Positions 29,625 to 39,215 are shown, counted from the first letter of the stretch. The stretch is DNA of 64,000 nt from Paracoccaceae bacterium (GCA_007692585.1 REBU01000059.1:100988-164987), one strand, 5' to 3'. The notes: generated by a model not told the origin, from the letters alone. Made by a program: numbers and translations.

Positions 29625-30983
29625 ATGCCGATGAACATACTTGATGAAATCCGTGCCCAGGTGCACGAGTTGCGACCGATGCGCGTGTCAGGGCGGATCA
29701 GCCGGGTCGATGGTCAGTTGCTGGCGGTCGAAGGGCTGACAGATATCGCGCGGATCGGCGACTGGCTCGATATTCGCACGCGCGACGGTGGCCGGATCGG
29801 CGCCGAAATCCTGCGCCTGACCCCGGAGCAGGCCTTTGCCCTGCCCGACGGCCCGCGCGAGGGGCTGGCCATCGGGGACCGCGCCGAGCACCGGCCCGCG
29901 CGCGGCATCTCGCCCGATGACAGCTGGATCGGTCGCGTCATCGATCCCTATGGCCGTCCGCTCGACGGGCGCGCCTTGCTTCCGGGCGCGCGGGTCAGAT
30001 CGCTCGATGCGCCCGCGCCGGAGCCTGCGCGGCGCGGGCGGCTGGGCGCGCGGCTGGAAACCGGGATGGCCGTGTTCAATACGATCCTGCCCGTGGTCGA
30101 GGGTCAGAGAATCGGCCTGTTCGCAGGCTCGGGCGTCGGCAAATCCATGCTTCTGGGCAATTTCGCGCGCAATATGCAGGCCGATGTCGTGGTCATCGCG
30201 CTGATCGGCGAACGGGGCCGCGAGCTGCGCGAATTTGTCGAGGATGTGCTGGGGCCGGAGGGGCTTGCGCGGGCCGTGATCATTGCCGCGACCTCGGATC
30301 AGCCGCCGCTGACACGGCGCCGCTGTGCGCAGGCCGCGATGTGTGTGGCCGAGCATTTCCGCGATCAGGGAAAACATGTGCTGATGCTCGCTGACAGCAT
30401 CACGCGTCTGGCCGAAGCCCATCGCGAAGTGGCGCTTGCAGGCGGCGAAGAGGCGTCCTTGCGCGGCTTCCCGCCCTCGACCGCGCATCGGATCATGGCA
30501 CTGGCCGAACGCGCCGGGCCCGGACGCGATGGGACCGGCGCGATCACGGCGATTTTCACAGTGCTGGTGGCCGGGTCCGATATGGAAGAACCCATTGCCG
30601 ACATTCTGCGCGGCGTGCTCGACGGGCATGTGGTCATGGACCGCGCGATTGCCGAGCGCGGGCGCTTCCCGGCCATCGACGTGCTGCGGTCGGTCAGCCG
30701 CTCCCTGCCCCATTGCGCAAGCCCCGAAGAAAACGCCCGCATCGCAGAAGCCCGGCGGCTTCTGGGCGCCTATGACCGGGCGGAGATGATGATTCAGGCG
30801 GGGCTCTATGAGAAAGCCAGCGACCCGCTTGTCGACCGCGCCATCGCCGTCTGGCCCGCGCTCGACGCCTTTGTGGGCGAGCCCGCACCTGCCGGGATCA
30901 AGGGCGCTTTTGCGAAACTCGCCAAATGCGCCGAACCGCCCCCCACCGCGCAGCCTGGCCCGCAAGCTGGCAAACGACGATGA
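29625..30983 (+). CDS. fliI: Flagellum-specific ATPase FliI
   Basis: Hexameric ATPase that feeds substrates to the flagellar export gate, 452 residues. Walker A is AGSGVGKS (about residues 167-174), with VIALIGERGRELREFVED (Walker B region about 190-207), DSITRLAEAHREVAL and GSDMEEPIADILRGVLDGH. The first ATG at 29625 or the third codon may be the start; only a weak AGAAAG precedes. It is divergent from the rod operon and leaves 67 bp to metG. Confidence 0.95.
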   Translation: MPMNILDEIRAQVHELRPMRVSGRISRVDGQLLAVEGLTDIARIGDWLDIRTRDGGRIGAEILRLTPEQAFALPDGPREGLAIGDRAEHRPARGISPDDSWIGRVIDPYGRPLDGRALLPGARVRSLDAPAPEPARRGRLGARLETGMAVFNTILPVVEGQRIGLFAGSGVGKSMLLGNFARNMQADVVVIALIGERGRELREFVEDVLGPEGLARAVIIAATSDQPPLTRRRCAQAAMCVAEHFRDQGKHVLMLADSITRLAEAHREVALAGGEEASLRGFPPSTAHRIMALAERAGPGRDGTGAITAIFTVLVAGSDMEEPIADILRGVLDGHVVMDRAIAERGRFPAIDVLRSVSRSLPHCASPEENARIAEARRLLGAYDRAEMMIQAGLYEKASDPLVDRAIAVWPALDAFVGEPAPAGIKGAFAKLAKCAEPPPTAQPGPQAGKRR

Positions 30984-31050
30984 AAACCCGTTTCCCTTGG
31001 GCGCGGATATGCACTAGACCGGGCGGAAATCTCACATTCCGGACGGACCC

Positions 31051-32766
31051 ATGGCGCGCATCCTGATCACTTCGGCCCTGCCCTATATCAACGGCATCAA
31101 GCATCTGGGCAATCTTGTCGGCAGCCAGTTGCCTGCCGATCTCTATGCCCGCTACATGCGCGCGCGCGGCCATGAAGTGATGTTCATCTGCGCGACAGAC
31201 GAACATGGCACGCCTGCCGAACTCGCTGCCGCCAAGGCGGGTCAACCCGTCGACGCCTATTGCACCGAGATGCACGCGGTCCAGACCGAACTCGCCGCGG
31301 GCTTCGCGCTGTCTTTCGACCATTACGGCCGCTCATCCAGCGCGCGCAATCATGCGCTGACGCAACATCTGGCGGCCCGACTGGGTGCGGCCGGGCTGAT
31401 CGAGGAAGTCGCGGAAAGCCAAGTTTATTCCCACACCGACGCCCGTTTCCTGCCCGACCGCTATATTGAGGGCACCTGCCCCGCTTGCGGCTATGAGCGC
31501 GCGCGCGGCGACCAATGCGAAAACTGCACCAAACAGCTGGACCCTACGGATCTGATCAACCCCCGCTCCGCCATTTCCGGCGCGACGGATCTGGAGGTGC
31601 GGGCGACCAGGCACCTCTATCTGCGCCAGTCCAAGCTGCGCGACACGCTCGATCAGTGGATCGACAGCCAGCAGCGCTGGCCCGTGCTGACCACCTCGAT
31701 TGCAAAGAAATGGCTGCATGACGGCGACGGGCTGCAGGATCGCGGCATCACCCGCGATCTCGACTGGGGCGTGCCTGTGCAATTTGACGGCGCGCCTTGG
31801 CAGGGCATGGAGGGCAAGGTCTTCTATGTCTGGTTCGACGCGCCCATCGAATATATCGCCGCGACCGCCGAATGGGCCGACCGCCACGGGCTTGATGACA
31901 GCGCATGGCGGCGCTGGTGGCGCACGGATGAGGGCGCCGATGACGTGCGCTATGTGCAATTCATGGGCAAGGACAATGTGCCCTTCCACACACTCAGCTT
32001 TCCCGCCACCCTGATCGGATCGGGCGAGCCGTGGAAGCTTGTCGATTACATCAAGTCCTTCAATTACCTCAATTATGACGGCGGCCAGTTTTCCACCAGC
32101 CTCGGGCGCGGGGTGTTCATGGATCAGGCGCTCTCGCTCCTGCCTGCCGATTACTGGCGCTGGTGGCTGCTGAGCCACGCGCCCGAAAACAGCGATTCCG
32201 AGTTCACATGGGAGAATTTTCAGACCAGCGTGAACAAGGATCTGGCCGATGTGCTGGGCAATCTGGTCAGCCGCGTCACCAAATTCTGTCGCTCGAAATT
32301 CGGCGAGATCGTGCCCGAAGGCGGCGCCACCGGCCCGCGCGAGGCGCAGCTTGTCACGGACCTGACCACCCGCCTGCGCGCCTATGAAACCCATATGGAA
32401 GCGATGGAGATCCGCAAATCCGCCGCCGGGCTGCGCGCGCTCTGGGTCTTGGGCAATGAATACCTGCAGGAAGCCGCCCCCTGGTCGAGCTTCAAGACCG
32501 ACCCCGAAGCCGCCGCCGCGCAAATCCGGCTCGCGCTGAACCTGATCCGCGTCTATGCCGTGGTCTCGCAGCCCTTCATCCCCGAAGCGAGCGCCCGGAT
32601 CATGGCCGCGATGAACAGCACCGATTGGTCATGGCCCGATGACCTCGGCCAATCGCTCAGCGCCCTGCCTGCGGGCCACGCCTTCACGGTGCCCGATGTG
32701 CTCTTCGCCAAGATCACCGACGAGCAACGCGCAGACTGGGCCGAGCGCTTCGCCGGTCAGCGCTGA
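31051..32766 (+). CDS. metG: Methionyl-tRNA synthetase
   Basis: 571 residues. It charges tRNA-Met. The class I HIGH-type motif is [14 protein letters not shown] (HLGN, residues 18-21). One zinc knot of four cysteines is at C143, C146, C156 and C159. The KMSKS-loop position reads QFSTS (346-350), with no lysine in either usual place. No C-terminal tRNA-binding EMAP domain is present, as in the short form. It converges with the small gene at 32771 with only 4 bp between the stops. Confidence 0.96.
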   Translation: MARILITSALPYINGIKHLGNLVGSQLPADLYARYMRARGHEVMFICATDEHGTPAELAAAKAGQPVDAYCTEMHAVQTELAAGFALSFDHYGRSSSARNHALTQHLAARLGAAGLIEEVAESQVYSHTDARFLPDRYIEGTCPACGYERARGDQCENCTKQLDPTDLINPRSAISGATDLEVRATRHLYLRQSKLRDTLDQWIDSQQRWPVLTTSIAKKWLHDGDGLQDRGITRDLDWGVPVQFDGAPWQGMEGKVFYVWFDAPIEYIAATAEWADRHGLDDSAWRRWWRTDEGADDVRYVQFMGKDNVPFHTLSFPATLIGSGEPWKLVDYIKSFNYLNYDGGQFSTSLGRGVFMDQALSLLPADYWRWWLLSHAPENSDSEFTWENFQTSVNKDLADVLGNLVSRVTKFCRSKFGEIVPEGGATGPREAQLVTDLTTRLRAYETHMEAMEIRKSAAGLRALWVLGNEYLQEAAPWSSFKTDPEAAAAQIRLALNLIRVYAVVSQPFIPEASARIMAAMNSTDWSWPDDLGQSLSALPAGHAFTVPDVLFAKITDEQRADWAERFAGQR

Positions 32767-32770
32767 GCCC

Positions 32771-33130
32771 TCACTCGCAGGGCGGGTTGGTGAACGCCAT
32801 CCCGTCCACCACGCGCAACAGCGACCCGTCATCCTTCATCATCAACAGGATACGGTCGGACCATTCCTCGCCTTCGCTCGAACAGGTCAGGTCATAAAGC
32901 ATCGCCCCCATGTCCCGGATATTTGTCGGATTTGCCAGCCTGCATTCCGTCTCGATGCTGATGAAACGCCCATTGCGGATCTCGAAAGCCGCATTGGCCA
33001 CATCGCCCTCGCCCACCACACAGCCCGGCACATCGGGGTTCAGCTTGTAGCGCCCGTCAAACGGGCTGGTATCGGCCCAGACCCCGCCTGCCATCAGAAC
33101 CCCGATCACGCTTGCACTCAGTCGTTTCAT
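32771..33130 (-). CDS. Small secreted protein, unknown function
   Basis: 119 residues with a signal peptide (MKRLSASVIGVLMAGGVWA) and a mature domain with four cysteines (PGCVV, TECRL, LTCSS and the final PPCE). These suggest two disulfides in the periplasm. The sequence resembles small periplasmic proteins of Rhodobacteraceae but I cannot name a family. The ATG at 33130 has GAAGGA 7 nt upstream; the longer frame uses a TTG inside that ribosome site. Confidence 0.7.
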   Translation of the reverse strand: MKRLSASVIGVLMAGGVWADTSPFDGRYKLNPDVPGCVVGEGDVANAAFEIRNGRFISIETECRLANPTNIRDMGAMLYDLTCSSEGEEWSDRILLMMKDDGSLLRVVDGMAFTNPPCE

Positions 33131-33256
33131 CGCTCTGTCCTTCAATCTGTTTCGGGCGCCATGCTAGCCCAGACGCCGGGGGCCGCAAACGTTGTTTTTA
33201 CACGCGATTTTATTTTTACGCTTTCCAGCCCCCCTTGCCTGCACTAGCCTCGAGTC

Positions 33257-33511
33257 ATGTTTACCATCGAACACGACTTTGACGCGACCGTGATCACCCT
33301 CGTCGATGAAGGCGCGGCACATGAGGCTGCGCTGCGCGAGGATGTGATCATCACAGCCTTTGAGGATTGCGTGACCCTGCGCCAGTTCGACCCGCAAAGC
33401 GATGACGATGTGGTGATTACGCTGTCGCTGTCGCAGTTGCGCGAATTGGCGGCGGCTTTGGACTTGCCCGAGGGCAGTTATCGGCTTACCCCACCCAAAT
33501 CACCGTCATAA
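33257..33511 (+). CDS. Small acidic protein, unknown function
   Basis: 84 residues, rich in Asp and Glu (DEGAAHEAALREDVIIT, FDPQSDDDVVITLSLSQLREL), with no signal peptide or membrane segment. I do not recognise it. It has the codon pattern of its neighbours and lies alone between two genes, with no convincing ribosome site. It may be a conserved rhodobacterial orphan. Confidence 0.6.
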   Translation: MFTIEHDFDATVITLVDEGAAHEAALREDVIITAFEDCVTLRQFDPQSDDDVVITLSLSQLRELAAALDLPEGSYRLTPPKSPS

Positions 33512-33519
33512 CGGGCGAT

Positions 33520-33548
33520 TTGACAAGCGCTGCGCGCTTTGATCAGAT
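33520..33548 (+). promoter_or_regulatory. Candidate promoter of the aminotransferase gene
   Basis: A perfect TTGACA (33520-33525) is followed by 17 bp and TCAGAT (33543-33548), about 75 bp before the aminotransferase ATG. The -10 is poor, so activator help would be expected if it is real. Confidence 0.4.
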
Positions 33549-33621
33549 CGCGCGACAGGGGCATCCGGCCCCACTGACCTTCGATATGAAGCAACAGGCC
33601 ATGCGCCTGAAAGGAGCCTTG

Positions 33622-34998
33622 ATGCTGACCAATGACCAGTTGACCCAATGGGATCGCGAGAACTTCCTGCACCCTTCGACCCATTTCGGCCAGCATGGAC
33701 GCGGCGAAAGCGCGAGCCGCATCGTCACCACAGCCGAAGGCGTCTATATCCAGGACCGCGAGGGCAAGCGCCTGCTCGACGCTTTTGCCGGGCTCTATTG
33801 CGTCAATGTCGGCTATGGCCGCAAGGAAATCGCCGAAGCCATCGCCGCGCAGGCGCATGAGCTGGCCTATTACCACGCCTATGTCGGCCATGGCACCGAA
33901 GCCTCGATCACGCTGGCGCATATGGTGGCCGAGCGCGCGCCGGCGCATATGAACCGCGTCTATTTCGGGCTTGGCGGCTCGGATGCGAATGAAACCAACG
34001 TGAAACTTGTGTGGTATGTCAACAACGTGCGCGGGCAGCCTGAAAAGCGCAAGATCATCTCGCGCTGGCGCGGCTATCACGGCTCTGGCCTGATCACTGG
34101 CTCGCTGACCGGCCTCACGCCGTTCCATGCGAAATTCGGCCTGCCAATGGCCGAGGTCGTCCACACCGAAGCCCCCTATTACTTCCGCCGCCCAGACCCG
34201 GCCATGTCGGAAGCGCAATTCGTCGCCCATTGCGCGGCGGAACTGGAAGCGCTGATCGAACGCGAAGGCGCGGACACCATCGGCGCCTTCATCGGCGAGC
34301 CGCTCTTGGGCACTGGCGGGATCGTGCCGCCGCCTGCGGGCTATTGGGAAGCGATCCAGCCGATCCTGAAAAAGCACGACATCCTGCTGATCGTGGATGA
34401 GGTCGTGACCGGCTTCGGGCGATTGGGCACGATGATGGGCTCCACGCATTACGGTCTGACGCCGGACATCATCACCATCGCCAAGGGCCTGACCTCGGCC
34501 TATGCGCCGCTGTCCGGCTCGATCGTCAGCGACGACCTCTACAAGACGCTGGAAGAAGGCACCGACAAGTTCGGCCCCTTCGGCCATGGCTGGACCTATT
34601 CCGCCCATCCCATCGGCGCGGCGGCGGGCGTGGCCAATCTGAAACTCGTGGACAGTCTGGGCCTTGTGCAGAACGCAGGCGACACAGGCGCTTATCTGGG
34701 TCAGGCGATGCGGGCTGCCCTGAAGGATCACCGTTTCATCGGCGATATTCGCGGCGAAGGCATGCTGGCGGCGGTCGAATTGCAGCGCGACCCCGGCGCG
34801 CGGGCGGATTTCGACCCGGCCGAAAAAGTCACGGCGCGGATCGTGGGCGAGATGGCGCAGCGCGGTGTCATCGCGCGCGCCATGCCGCAGGGCGAGATCA
34901 TCGGCTTTGCGCCGCCGCTCTGCCTGACACGGGCCGAGGCCGATATCATTGTCGACGTGACACGCGAAGCCATAGACGCGGTCACCGGCCAGATGTGA
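33622..34998 (+). CDS. Class III PLP-dependent aminotransferase
   Basis: 458 residues. PLP-binding features include NVGYGRKEIAEAIAAQAHEL, FGLGGSDANETNVKL (about residues 115-129), WRGYHGSGLITGSLTG and IVDEVVTGFGRLG (about 258-270); the PLP lysine is in IIAKGLTSAY. It matches the omega-amino-acid:pyruvate transaminase branch. The next gene encodes an ectoine-hydrolase-like protein, so it may act on diaminobutyrate or a similar amine (DoeD-like); that is inference. The start has AAAGGAG 5 nt upstream; longer frames lack one. Confidence 0.88.
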   Translation: MLTNDQLTQWDRENFLHPSTHFGQHGRGESASRIVTTAEGVYIQDREGKRLLDAFAGLYCVNVGYGRKEIAEAIAAQAHELAYYHAYVGHGTEASITLAHMVAERAPAHMNRVYFGLGGSDANETNVKLVWYVNNVRGQPEKRKIISRWRGYHGSGLITGSLTGLTPFHAKFGLPMAEVVHTEAPYYFRRPDPAMSEAQFVAHCAAELEALIEREGADTIGAFIGEPLLGTGGIVPPPAGYWEAIQPILKKHDILLIVDEVVTGFGRLGTMMGSTHYGLTPDIITIAKGLTSAYAPLSGSIVSDDLYKTLEEGTDKFGPFGHGWTYSAHPIGAAAGVANLKLVDSLGLVQNAGDTGAYLGQAMRAALKDHRFIGDIRGEGMLAAVELQRDPGARADFDPAEKVTARIVGEMAQRGVIARAMPQGEIIGFAPPLCLTRAEADIIVDVTREAIDAVTGQM

Positions 34999-35004
34999 TT
35001 TCCC

Positions 35005-35034
35005 GGCCCCGCAGCAGATGCGGGGCCTTTTTTT
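35005..35034 (+). terminator. Intrinsic terminator after the aminotransferase
   Basis: GGCCCCGCA-gcaga-TGCGGGGCC forms a perfect 9-bp stem with a 5-nt loop, followed by seven T. It begins 6 bp after the aminotransferase stop and ends 20 bp before the ATG of the next gene. Confidence 0.85.
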
Positions 35035-35054
35035 GCACATGGACCCAAGCCCCG

Positions 35055-36236
35055 ATGACCACCACGAACCCGAATTTCACCGATGCGGAATATGAAGCCC
35101 GCATCACCCGCACCCGCGCCGAGATGGAATTGCGCGGAATTGATCTGCTGATCATTTCGGACCCGTCCAACATGAACTGGATTTCAGGCTATGATGGCTG
35201 GTCCTTTTATGTCCATCAGGCCGTGCTTCTGCCGATGGAGGGCCCACCCGTCTGGTGGGGCCGCGGCATCGACGCGGCAGGCGCGGCGCGCACAGTCTTC
35301 ATGTCGCAGGAAGACAGCATCGTTGCCTATGATGACAGCTATGTTCAGAACCCTCAGAAACACACGATGGAAGCGCTCGCCGCCCTGATCATCGACCGCG
35401 GCTGGAACACCGGCTGGATCGGCGTCGAGATGGACAATTACTATTATTCCGCCGCCGCGCATCAGACGCTTGTGAACCATCTGCACGAAGCGCGGTTTGT
35501 CGATGCGACGGGCATCGTGAACTGGCAGCGGCTGGTGAAATCGGAATCCGAGCTGCTCTATATCCGCCGCGCCGCGAAAATCGTCGAGCGGATGCATCAG
35601 GTCATTCTCGATATCGCCGAGCCGGGCATGGCCAAGCACAAGCTTGTGGCCGAAATCAGCAAGGCGGGGATCGAGGGCGCGGACGGGCATTGGGGCGACT
35701 ACCCCGCCATCGTGCCCATGGCGCCTTCGGGTCTCGACGCGACGGCGGCGCATCTGACCTGGGATGACCGCCCCATGCGCGCGGGCGAATCGACGTTTTT
35801 CGAGATCGCAGGCGTGCATCGCCGCTACCATTGCCCGCAATCCCGCACGCTGTTTTTCGGCACTGTCCCCGACCTTTACCGCCATGCCGAAGAAGCGGTT
35901 CTGGAAGCCACAGAAGCCGGGCTTGGGCAATGCTATCCCGGCGCGCGGGCCGAAGATGTCGCCAATGCCTTCAATGCTGCGCTGAACAAGCGCGGTTTCG
36001 AGAAGGATAATCGTTGCGGCTATTCCATCGGGCTCAGCTACCCGCCCGACTGGGGCGAGCGCACGCTATCTCTGCGCCGGGGCGACATGACCGAATTGAA
36101 ACCGGGCATGGTCATCCATTTCATGCCCGCGCTCTGGCTGGAGGATGGGGGGTTGGAGATCACCGAACCCGTGCTGATCACCGAACACGGCCCCGAAATG
36201 CTCTGCACGACACCGCGCGAGATATTTGTGAAATAG
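35055..36236 (+). CDS. doeA: M24 metallopeptidase-fold hydrolase, probable ectoine hydrolase
   Basis: 393 residues of the creatinase/prolidase (pita-bread) fold. N-terminal markers are LLIISDPSNMNWISGYDGWSFYVHQ and WWGRGIDAAGA, then VGVEMD-like IGVEMDNYYYSAAAH. These match my memory of DoeA, which opens the ectoine ring to N-acetyl-diaminobutyrate. DoeB, the usual deacetylase partner, is not adjacent, so another M24 amide hydrolase is possible. The ATG at 35055 follows a terminator; a GTG at 34995 overlapping the previous stop would read through it. Confidence 0.75.
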   Translation: MTTTNPNFTDAEYEARITRTRAEMELRGIDLLIISDPSNMNWISGYDGWSFYVHQAVLLPMEGPPVWWGRGIDAAGAARTVFMSQEDSIVAYDDSYVQNPQKHTMEALAALIIDRGWNTGWIGVEMDNYYYSAAAHQTLVNHLHEARFVDATGIVNWQRLVKSESELLYIRRAAKIVERMHQVILDIAEPGMAKHKLVAEISKAGIEGADGHWGDYPAIVPMAPSGLDATAAHLTWDDRPMRAGESTFFEIAGVHRRYHCPQSRTLFFGTVPDLYRHAEEAVLEATEAGLGQCYPGARAEDVANAFNAALNKRGFEKDNRCGYSIGLSYPPDWGERTLSLRRGDMTELKPGMVIHFMPALWLEDGGLEITEPVLITEHGPEMLCTTPREIFVK

Positions 36237-36279
36237 CAGCGATCTGCGGCAGCGCAGTGTCAGCGGTTTTGAAAACGCT

Positions 36280-36336
36280 TTTCACCCTGCGAAAAAAGAT
36301 CAGCTGCTCAGGTGCTGACTTTTTCGCAGGGTGAAA
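36280..36336. terminator. Long bidirectional terminator hairpin
   Basis: A perfect 17-bp inverted repeat (36280-36296 and 36320-36336, core CACCCTGCGAAAAA) is extended inward by TCAGC/GCTGA across small bulges. It stands between the converging doeA and DUF934 genes. The plus strand continues TATTTTTTC; the AAAAA/TTTTT inner part and flanking T-runs suit termination in both directions. Confidence 0.75.
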
Positions 36337-36343
36337 TATTTTT

Positions 36344-36784
36344 TCAATGCGCTGATGCTCTGCTCCGGGCGCGCAGGGTCGACTGATAGTCCCCCCCTTG
36401 CCAATCGGCGCGGGCCAGCCAATCCGCCTCTGGCTGGCGGGCGGCCAGCGCTTCGGGGATCTCGACCTCATCACAGCCTGAGCGCCGCGCCATCGCATAT
36501 TGATCCGCGATCAGCGGCCCGCAAATGCGCAACCGCCCTGCAAATCCCAGCCGCCGCAGCTCGCGCGCCAGCGTGAACCCCCGCCCATCGGCAAAACTCG
36601 ACACAAGGATGCGGATGAAAGCCAGCCCGTCCACCCGCCCGGCAAGCGTTTCAGGGGCCGTGTCAGCAGGCAGATCCAGCGCTGCGGGCAGCGTCTCATC
36701 CCCCGCGTCGAAAACTGCCAGGCTCACCGGGTTTTCAGGCCAGGTATTGGCGCTAAAGCCTTGATCTGTCACAACAACACTCAT
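36344..36784 (-). CDS. DUF934 protein of the sulfur assimilation operon
   Basis: 146 residues of the DUF934 family, commonly found beside cysH and the sulfite reductase gene. DGLAFIRILVSSFADGRGFTLARELRRLGFAGRLRICGPLIADQYAMARRSGCDEVEI is the conserved core. No biochemical role is settled to my knowledge. The ATG at 36784 overlaps the cysH stop (ATGA) and has AGGAGG 7 nt upstream. It is the last gene of the operon. Confidence 0.88.
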   Translation of the reverse strand: MSVVVTDQGFSANTWPENPVSLAVFDAGDETLPAALDLPADTAPETLAGRVDGLAFIRILVSSFADGRGFTLARELRRLGFAGRLRICGPLIADQYAMARRSGCDEVEIPEALAARQPEADWLARADWQGGDYQSTLRARSRASAH

Positions 36785-37515
36785 GCTGCATCCTCCTGCC
36801 CGAGACGACGGGGCACACCGCCGATGAAATGAATGCCGCATTCCGTTTTTTGCGTTCCGCGCCAACGGCCTGCGCGGGGATCTTCACCCACCATCACGCG
36901 CGAGGTGCAGGGTTTGCATCCGATTGACGGATAGCCCTGCGCGACCAGTGGATGGCGCGGCAATTCGTGCTGATCCAGATAGGATCTGATCCGCGCCGCA
37001 TCCCAATCTGCCAGCGGATTCAACCGGATACGCCCTGTTCCTGGCTCGACCTCGGCGCGTTCCAGAAGCGCGCGCGTCTCCGCCTGATGGCGCTTGCGGC
37101 CGGTGATCCAACCCGCATAGCCCTGCAACGCGCGCTCCAGCGGTTCGGCCTTGCGCAGCTGACAGCAGCTCTCAGTATCGCTTTGCCACAACGTGCCATC
37201 CGGGTCACGCTCGGCCAGCTCTGCCCGGTGCGGCGCGACGCGCAGGATATTGCGCAGCCCCAGATGTGCGGCCAGATCGCTCTGATATGAGACGGTTTCT
37301 TCAAACAAAGCCAGCGTGTCGATGAAAATCACGGGAAAGTCGCGGTCGATCTGGGCGAGCATGTGCAACAGCACCGCGGAATCCGCGCCAAAGCTAGACA
37401 CCAGCGCCACAGGACCGATCTGCGGAATGGACGCGCGCAGAAAAGCTGCGGCCCCCAGACCCGCATGATCACGCAGCAGCGTTTCTGTCATGAAGTGCGG
37501 ATCATCAAGCGGCAT
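36781..37515 (-). CDS. cysH: Phosphoadenylyl/adenylyl-sulfate reductase (assimilatory)
   Basis: Reduces APS or PAPS to sulfite using thioredoxin; 244 residues. The adenine-nucleotide-alpha-hydrolase SSFGADSAVLLHML loop is near residues 40-53. The cysteine pair SCCQLRK and a second CKPC pair imply a 4Fe-4S cluster, which is the mark of APS-type reductases. KTECGIH holds the catalytic cysteine. I favour the ATG at 37515 (AAGGG 7 nt upstream), slightly overlapping the sulfite reductase gene. No ATP sulfurylase gene is in the window. Confidence 0.92.
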   Translation of the reverse strand: MPLDDPHFMTETLLRDHAGLGAAAFLRASIPQIGPVALVSSFGADSAVLLHMLAQIDRDFPVIFIDTLALFEETVSYQSDLAAHLGLRNILRVAPHRAELAERDPDGTLWQSDTESCCQLRKAEPLERALQGYAGWITGRKRHQAETRALLERAEVEPGTGRIRLNPLADWDAARIRSYLDQHELPRHPLVAQGYPSIGCKPCTSRVMVGEDPRAGRWRGTQKTECGIHFIGGVPRRLGQEDAA

Positions 37516-39166
37516 CGGCATGCCCTTGCGTCAGGTAAAGCGCATCCTTGAAGGGCTGCGCGCCAAGGCGGCGGAAGGTGTCGATGAAAGTCTCGTCATC
37601 CCCTTCGCGCAGGTCCAGATAGGCGTCGATCAGCCGCTCGATCGCAGGCACGATCTGGTCATAGGCAAAGCCGGGGCCTGCGCGCTCACCAAGTGCGGCG
37701 GTCTCAGTGGCATCGCCGCCAAGAGTGATCTGGTAATTCTCGACCCCGGCCCGGTCGAGCCCGAGAATCCCGATATGGCCCACATGATGATGTCCGCAGG
37801 CGTTGATGCAGCCCGATATCTTGATTTTCAGCCCGCCGATATCATGCTCACGCGCTTCAACAACGCGCGCAATTTCCTGCGCGACGGGGATGGAGCGGGC
37901 CGTGGCAAGCGCGCAATAATCCATGCCGGGGCAGGCAATGATATCCGAGGCAAGCCCGATATTCGCCGTCGCAAGCCCCGCCGCGCGCAGCGCTGCATGC
38001 ACGGCAGGAAGGTCGGATTTATGCACATGCGGCAGGATGACATTCTGCTCATGGCTGATGCGCAGCTCGTCATGTCCATATCGCGCGGCCAGATCGGCCA
38101 TGACGCGCATCTGATCGGCGGTCGCATCGCCTGGCGTCGCGCCATGGGCTTTCAGGCTGATCGACACGATCGCATATCCGTCCTGCCAATGCGCCGTGAT
38201 ATTGGTGTCCACGAAGGCGCGAAACACCGGATCGCTTGCATAGGCCGCGTCAAATGCATCGGTCGGAGCGACGCGGAAGGCAGGCGGCGCGAAGGCGCGA
38301 CGGAGATCGTTCAGGATCGCCCCATCTGCCCCCTGCCATTCATCGCGCAACAGCGCGAAGCGGGCCGCCACACGCGCGCGGACCTCCTCGATCCCCAGCT
38401 CGTTGACCATGATCTTGATGCGCGCCTTGTATTTGTTATCTCGCCGCCCGAAGCTGTTATAGACCGACAGGATCGCCTCGATATAAGGCAAGAGATCCGC
38501 CTCGGGGATGAATTCGGCCAGCACCTTGCCAATGACCGGCGTGCGGCCAAGCCCGCCGCCCACGATCACCTCAAACCCGCGCGCGCCGTCGCGCAGCACC
38601 ATGCGCAGCCCGATATCATGCGCCCGCGTCACGGCGCGGTCATTGGGGCTGCCGGTGATCGCGATCTTGAACTTGCGTGGCAGGAACTGGAATTCGGGGT
38701 GATCGGTGGACCATTGGCGCAGCAACTCCGCCACAGGCCGGGGATCGGCGATTTCATCGGCCGCGGCGCCCGCGAAATGATCAGCGGTGACATTGCGCAC
38801 GCAATTGCCCGAGGTCTGGATCGCATGCATCCCCACTTCGGCCAGCGCATCGAGCATATCGGGCACGTCATTCAGGCGCGGCCAGTTGAACTGGATGTTC
38901 TGGCGCGTGGTGAAATGGCCATAGCCCTTGTCCCAGCGCTCGGCGATCATCGCAAGCTGGTGCATCTGGCGGCTGTTGAGCGTGCCATAGGGAATGGCCA
39001 CGCGCAGCATATAGGCGTGAAGCTGCAGATAGAGCCCGTTCATCAGGCGCAGCGGTTTGAACTCATCCTCGGTCAGATGACCTGCGATGCGCCGCGCGAT
39101 CTGGGCGCGGAACTGGGCGTTGCGGGTCTTGAGGAAAGCATGGTCGAAATCGGAATAGGCATACAT
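37505..39166 (-). CDS. cysI: Nitrite/sulfite reductase hemoprotein (assimilatory sulfite reductase)
   Basis: 553 residues. Two ferredoxin-like half domains (GYGHFTTRQNIQFNWP, about residues 75-90) and the siroheme/4Fe-4S motifs are visible. The late cluster motif is KISGCINACGHHHVGHIGILG (about 420-440), with CPGMDYCALA before it. It reduces sulfite to sulfide for cysteine synthesis. The ATG at 39166 has AAAGGA 9 nt upstream; the long upstream open frame reaches into the DUF2849 gene and is rejected. Confidence 0.94.
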   Translation of the reverse strand: MYAYSDFDHAFLKTRNAQFRAQIARRIAGHLTEDEFKPLRLMNGLYLQLHAYMLRVAIPYGTLNSRQMHQLAMIAERWDKGYGHFTTRQNIQFNWPRLNDVPDMLDALAEVGMHAIQTSGNCVRNVTADHFAGAAADEIADPRPVAELLRQWSTDHPEFQFLPRKFKIAITGSPNDRAVTRAHDIGLRMVLRDGARGFEVIVGGGLGRTPVIGKVLAEFIPEADLLPYIEAILSVYNSFGRRDNKYKARIKIMVNELGIEEVRARVAARFALLRDEWQGADGAILNDLRRAFAPPAFRVAPTDAFDAAYASDPVFRAFVDTNITAHWQDGYAIVSISLKAHGATPGDATADQMRVMADLAARYGHDELRISHEQNVILPHVHKSDLPAVHAALRAAGLATANIGLASDIIACPGMDYCALATARSIPVAQEIARVVEAREHDIGGLKIKISGCINACGHHHVGHIGILGLDRAGVENYQITLGGDATETAALGERAGPGFAYDQIVPAIERLIDAYLDLREGDDETFIDTFRRLGAQPFKDALYLTQGHADAA

Positions 39167-39215
39167 GGCGAACTGTCCTTTGGCGGTATTGGGGCGGGCG
39201 CGGTGTGTGTCAGCG

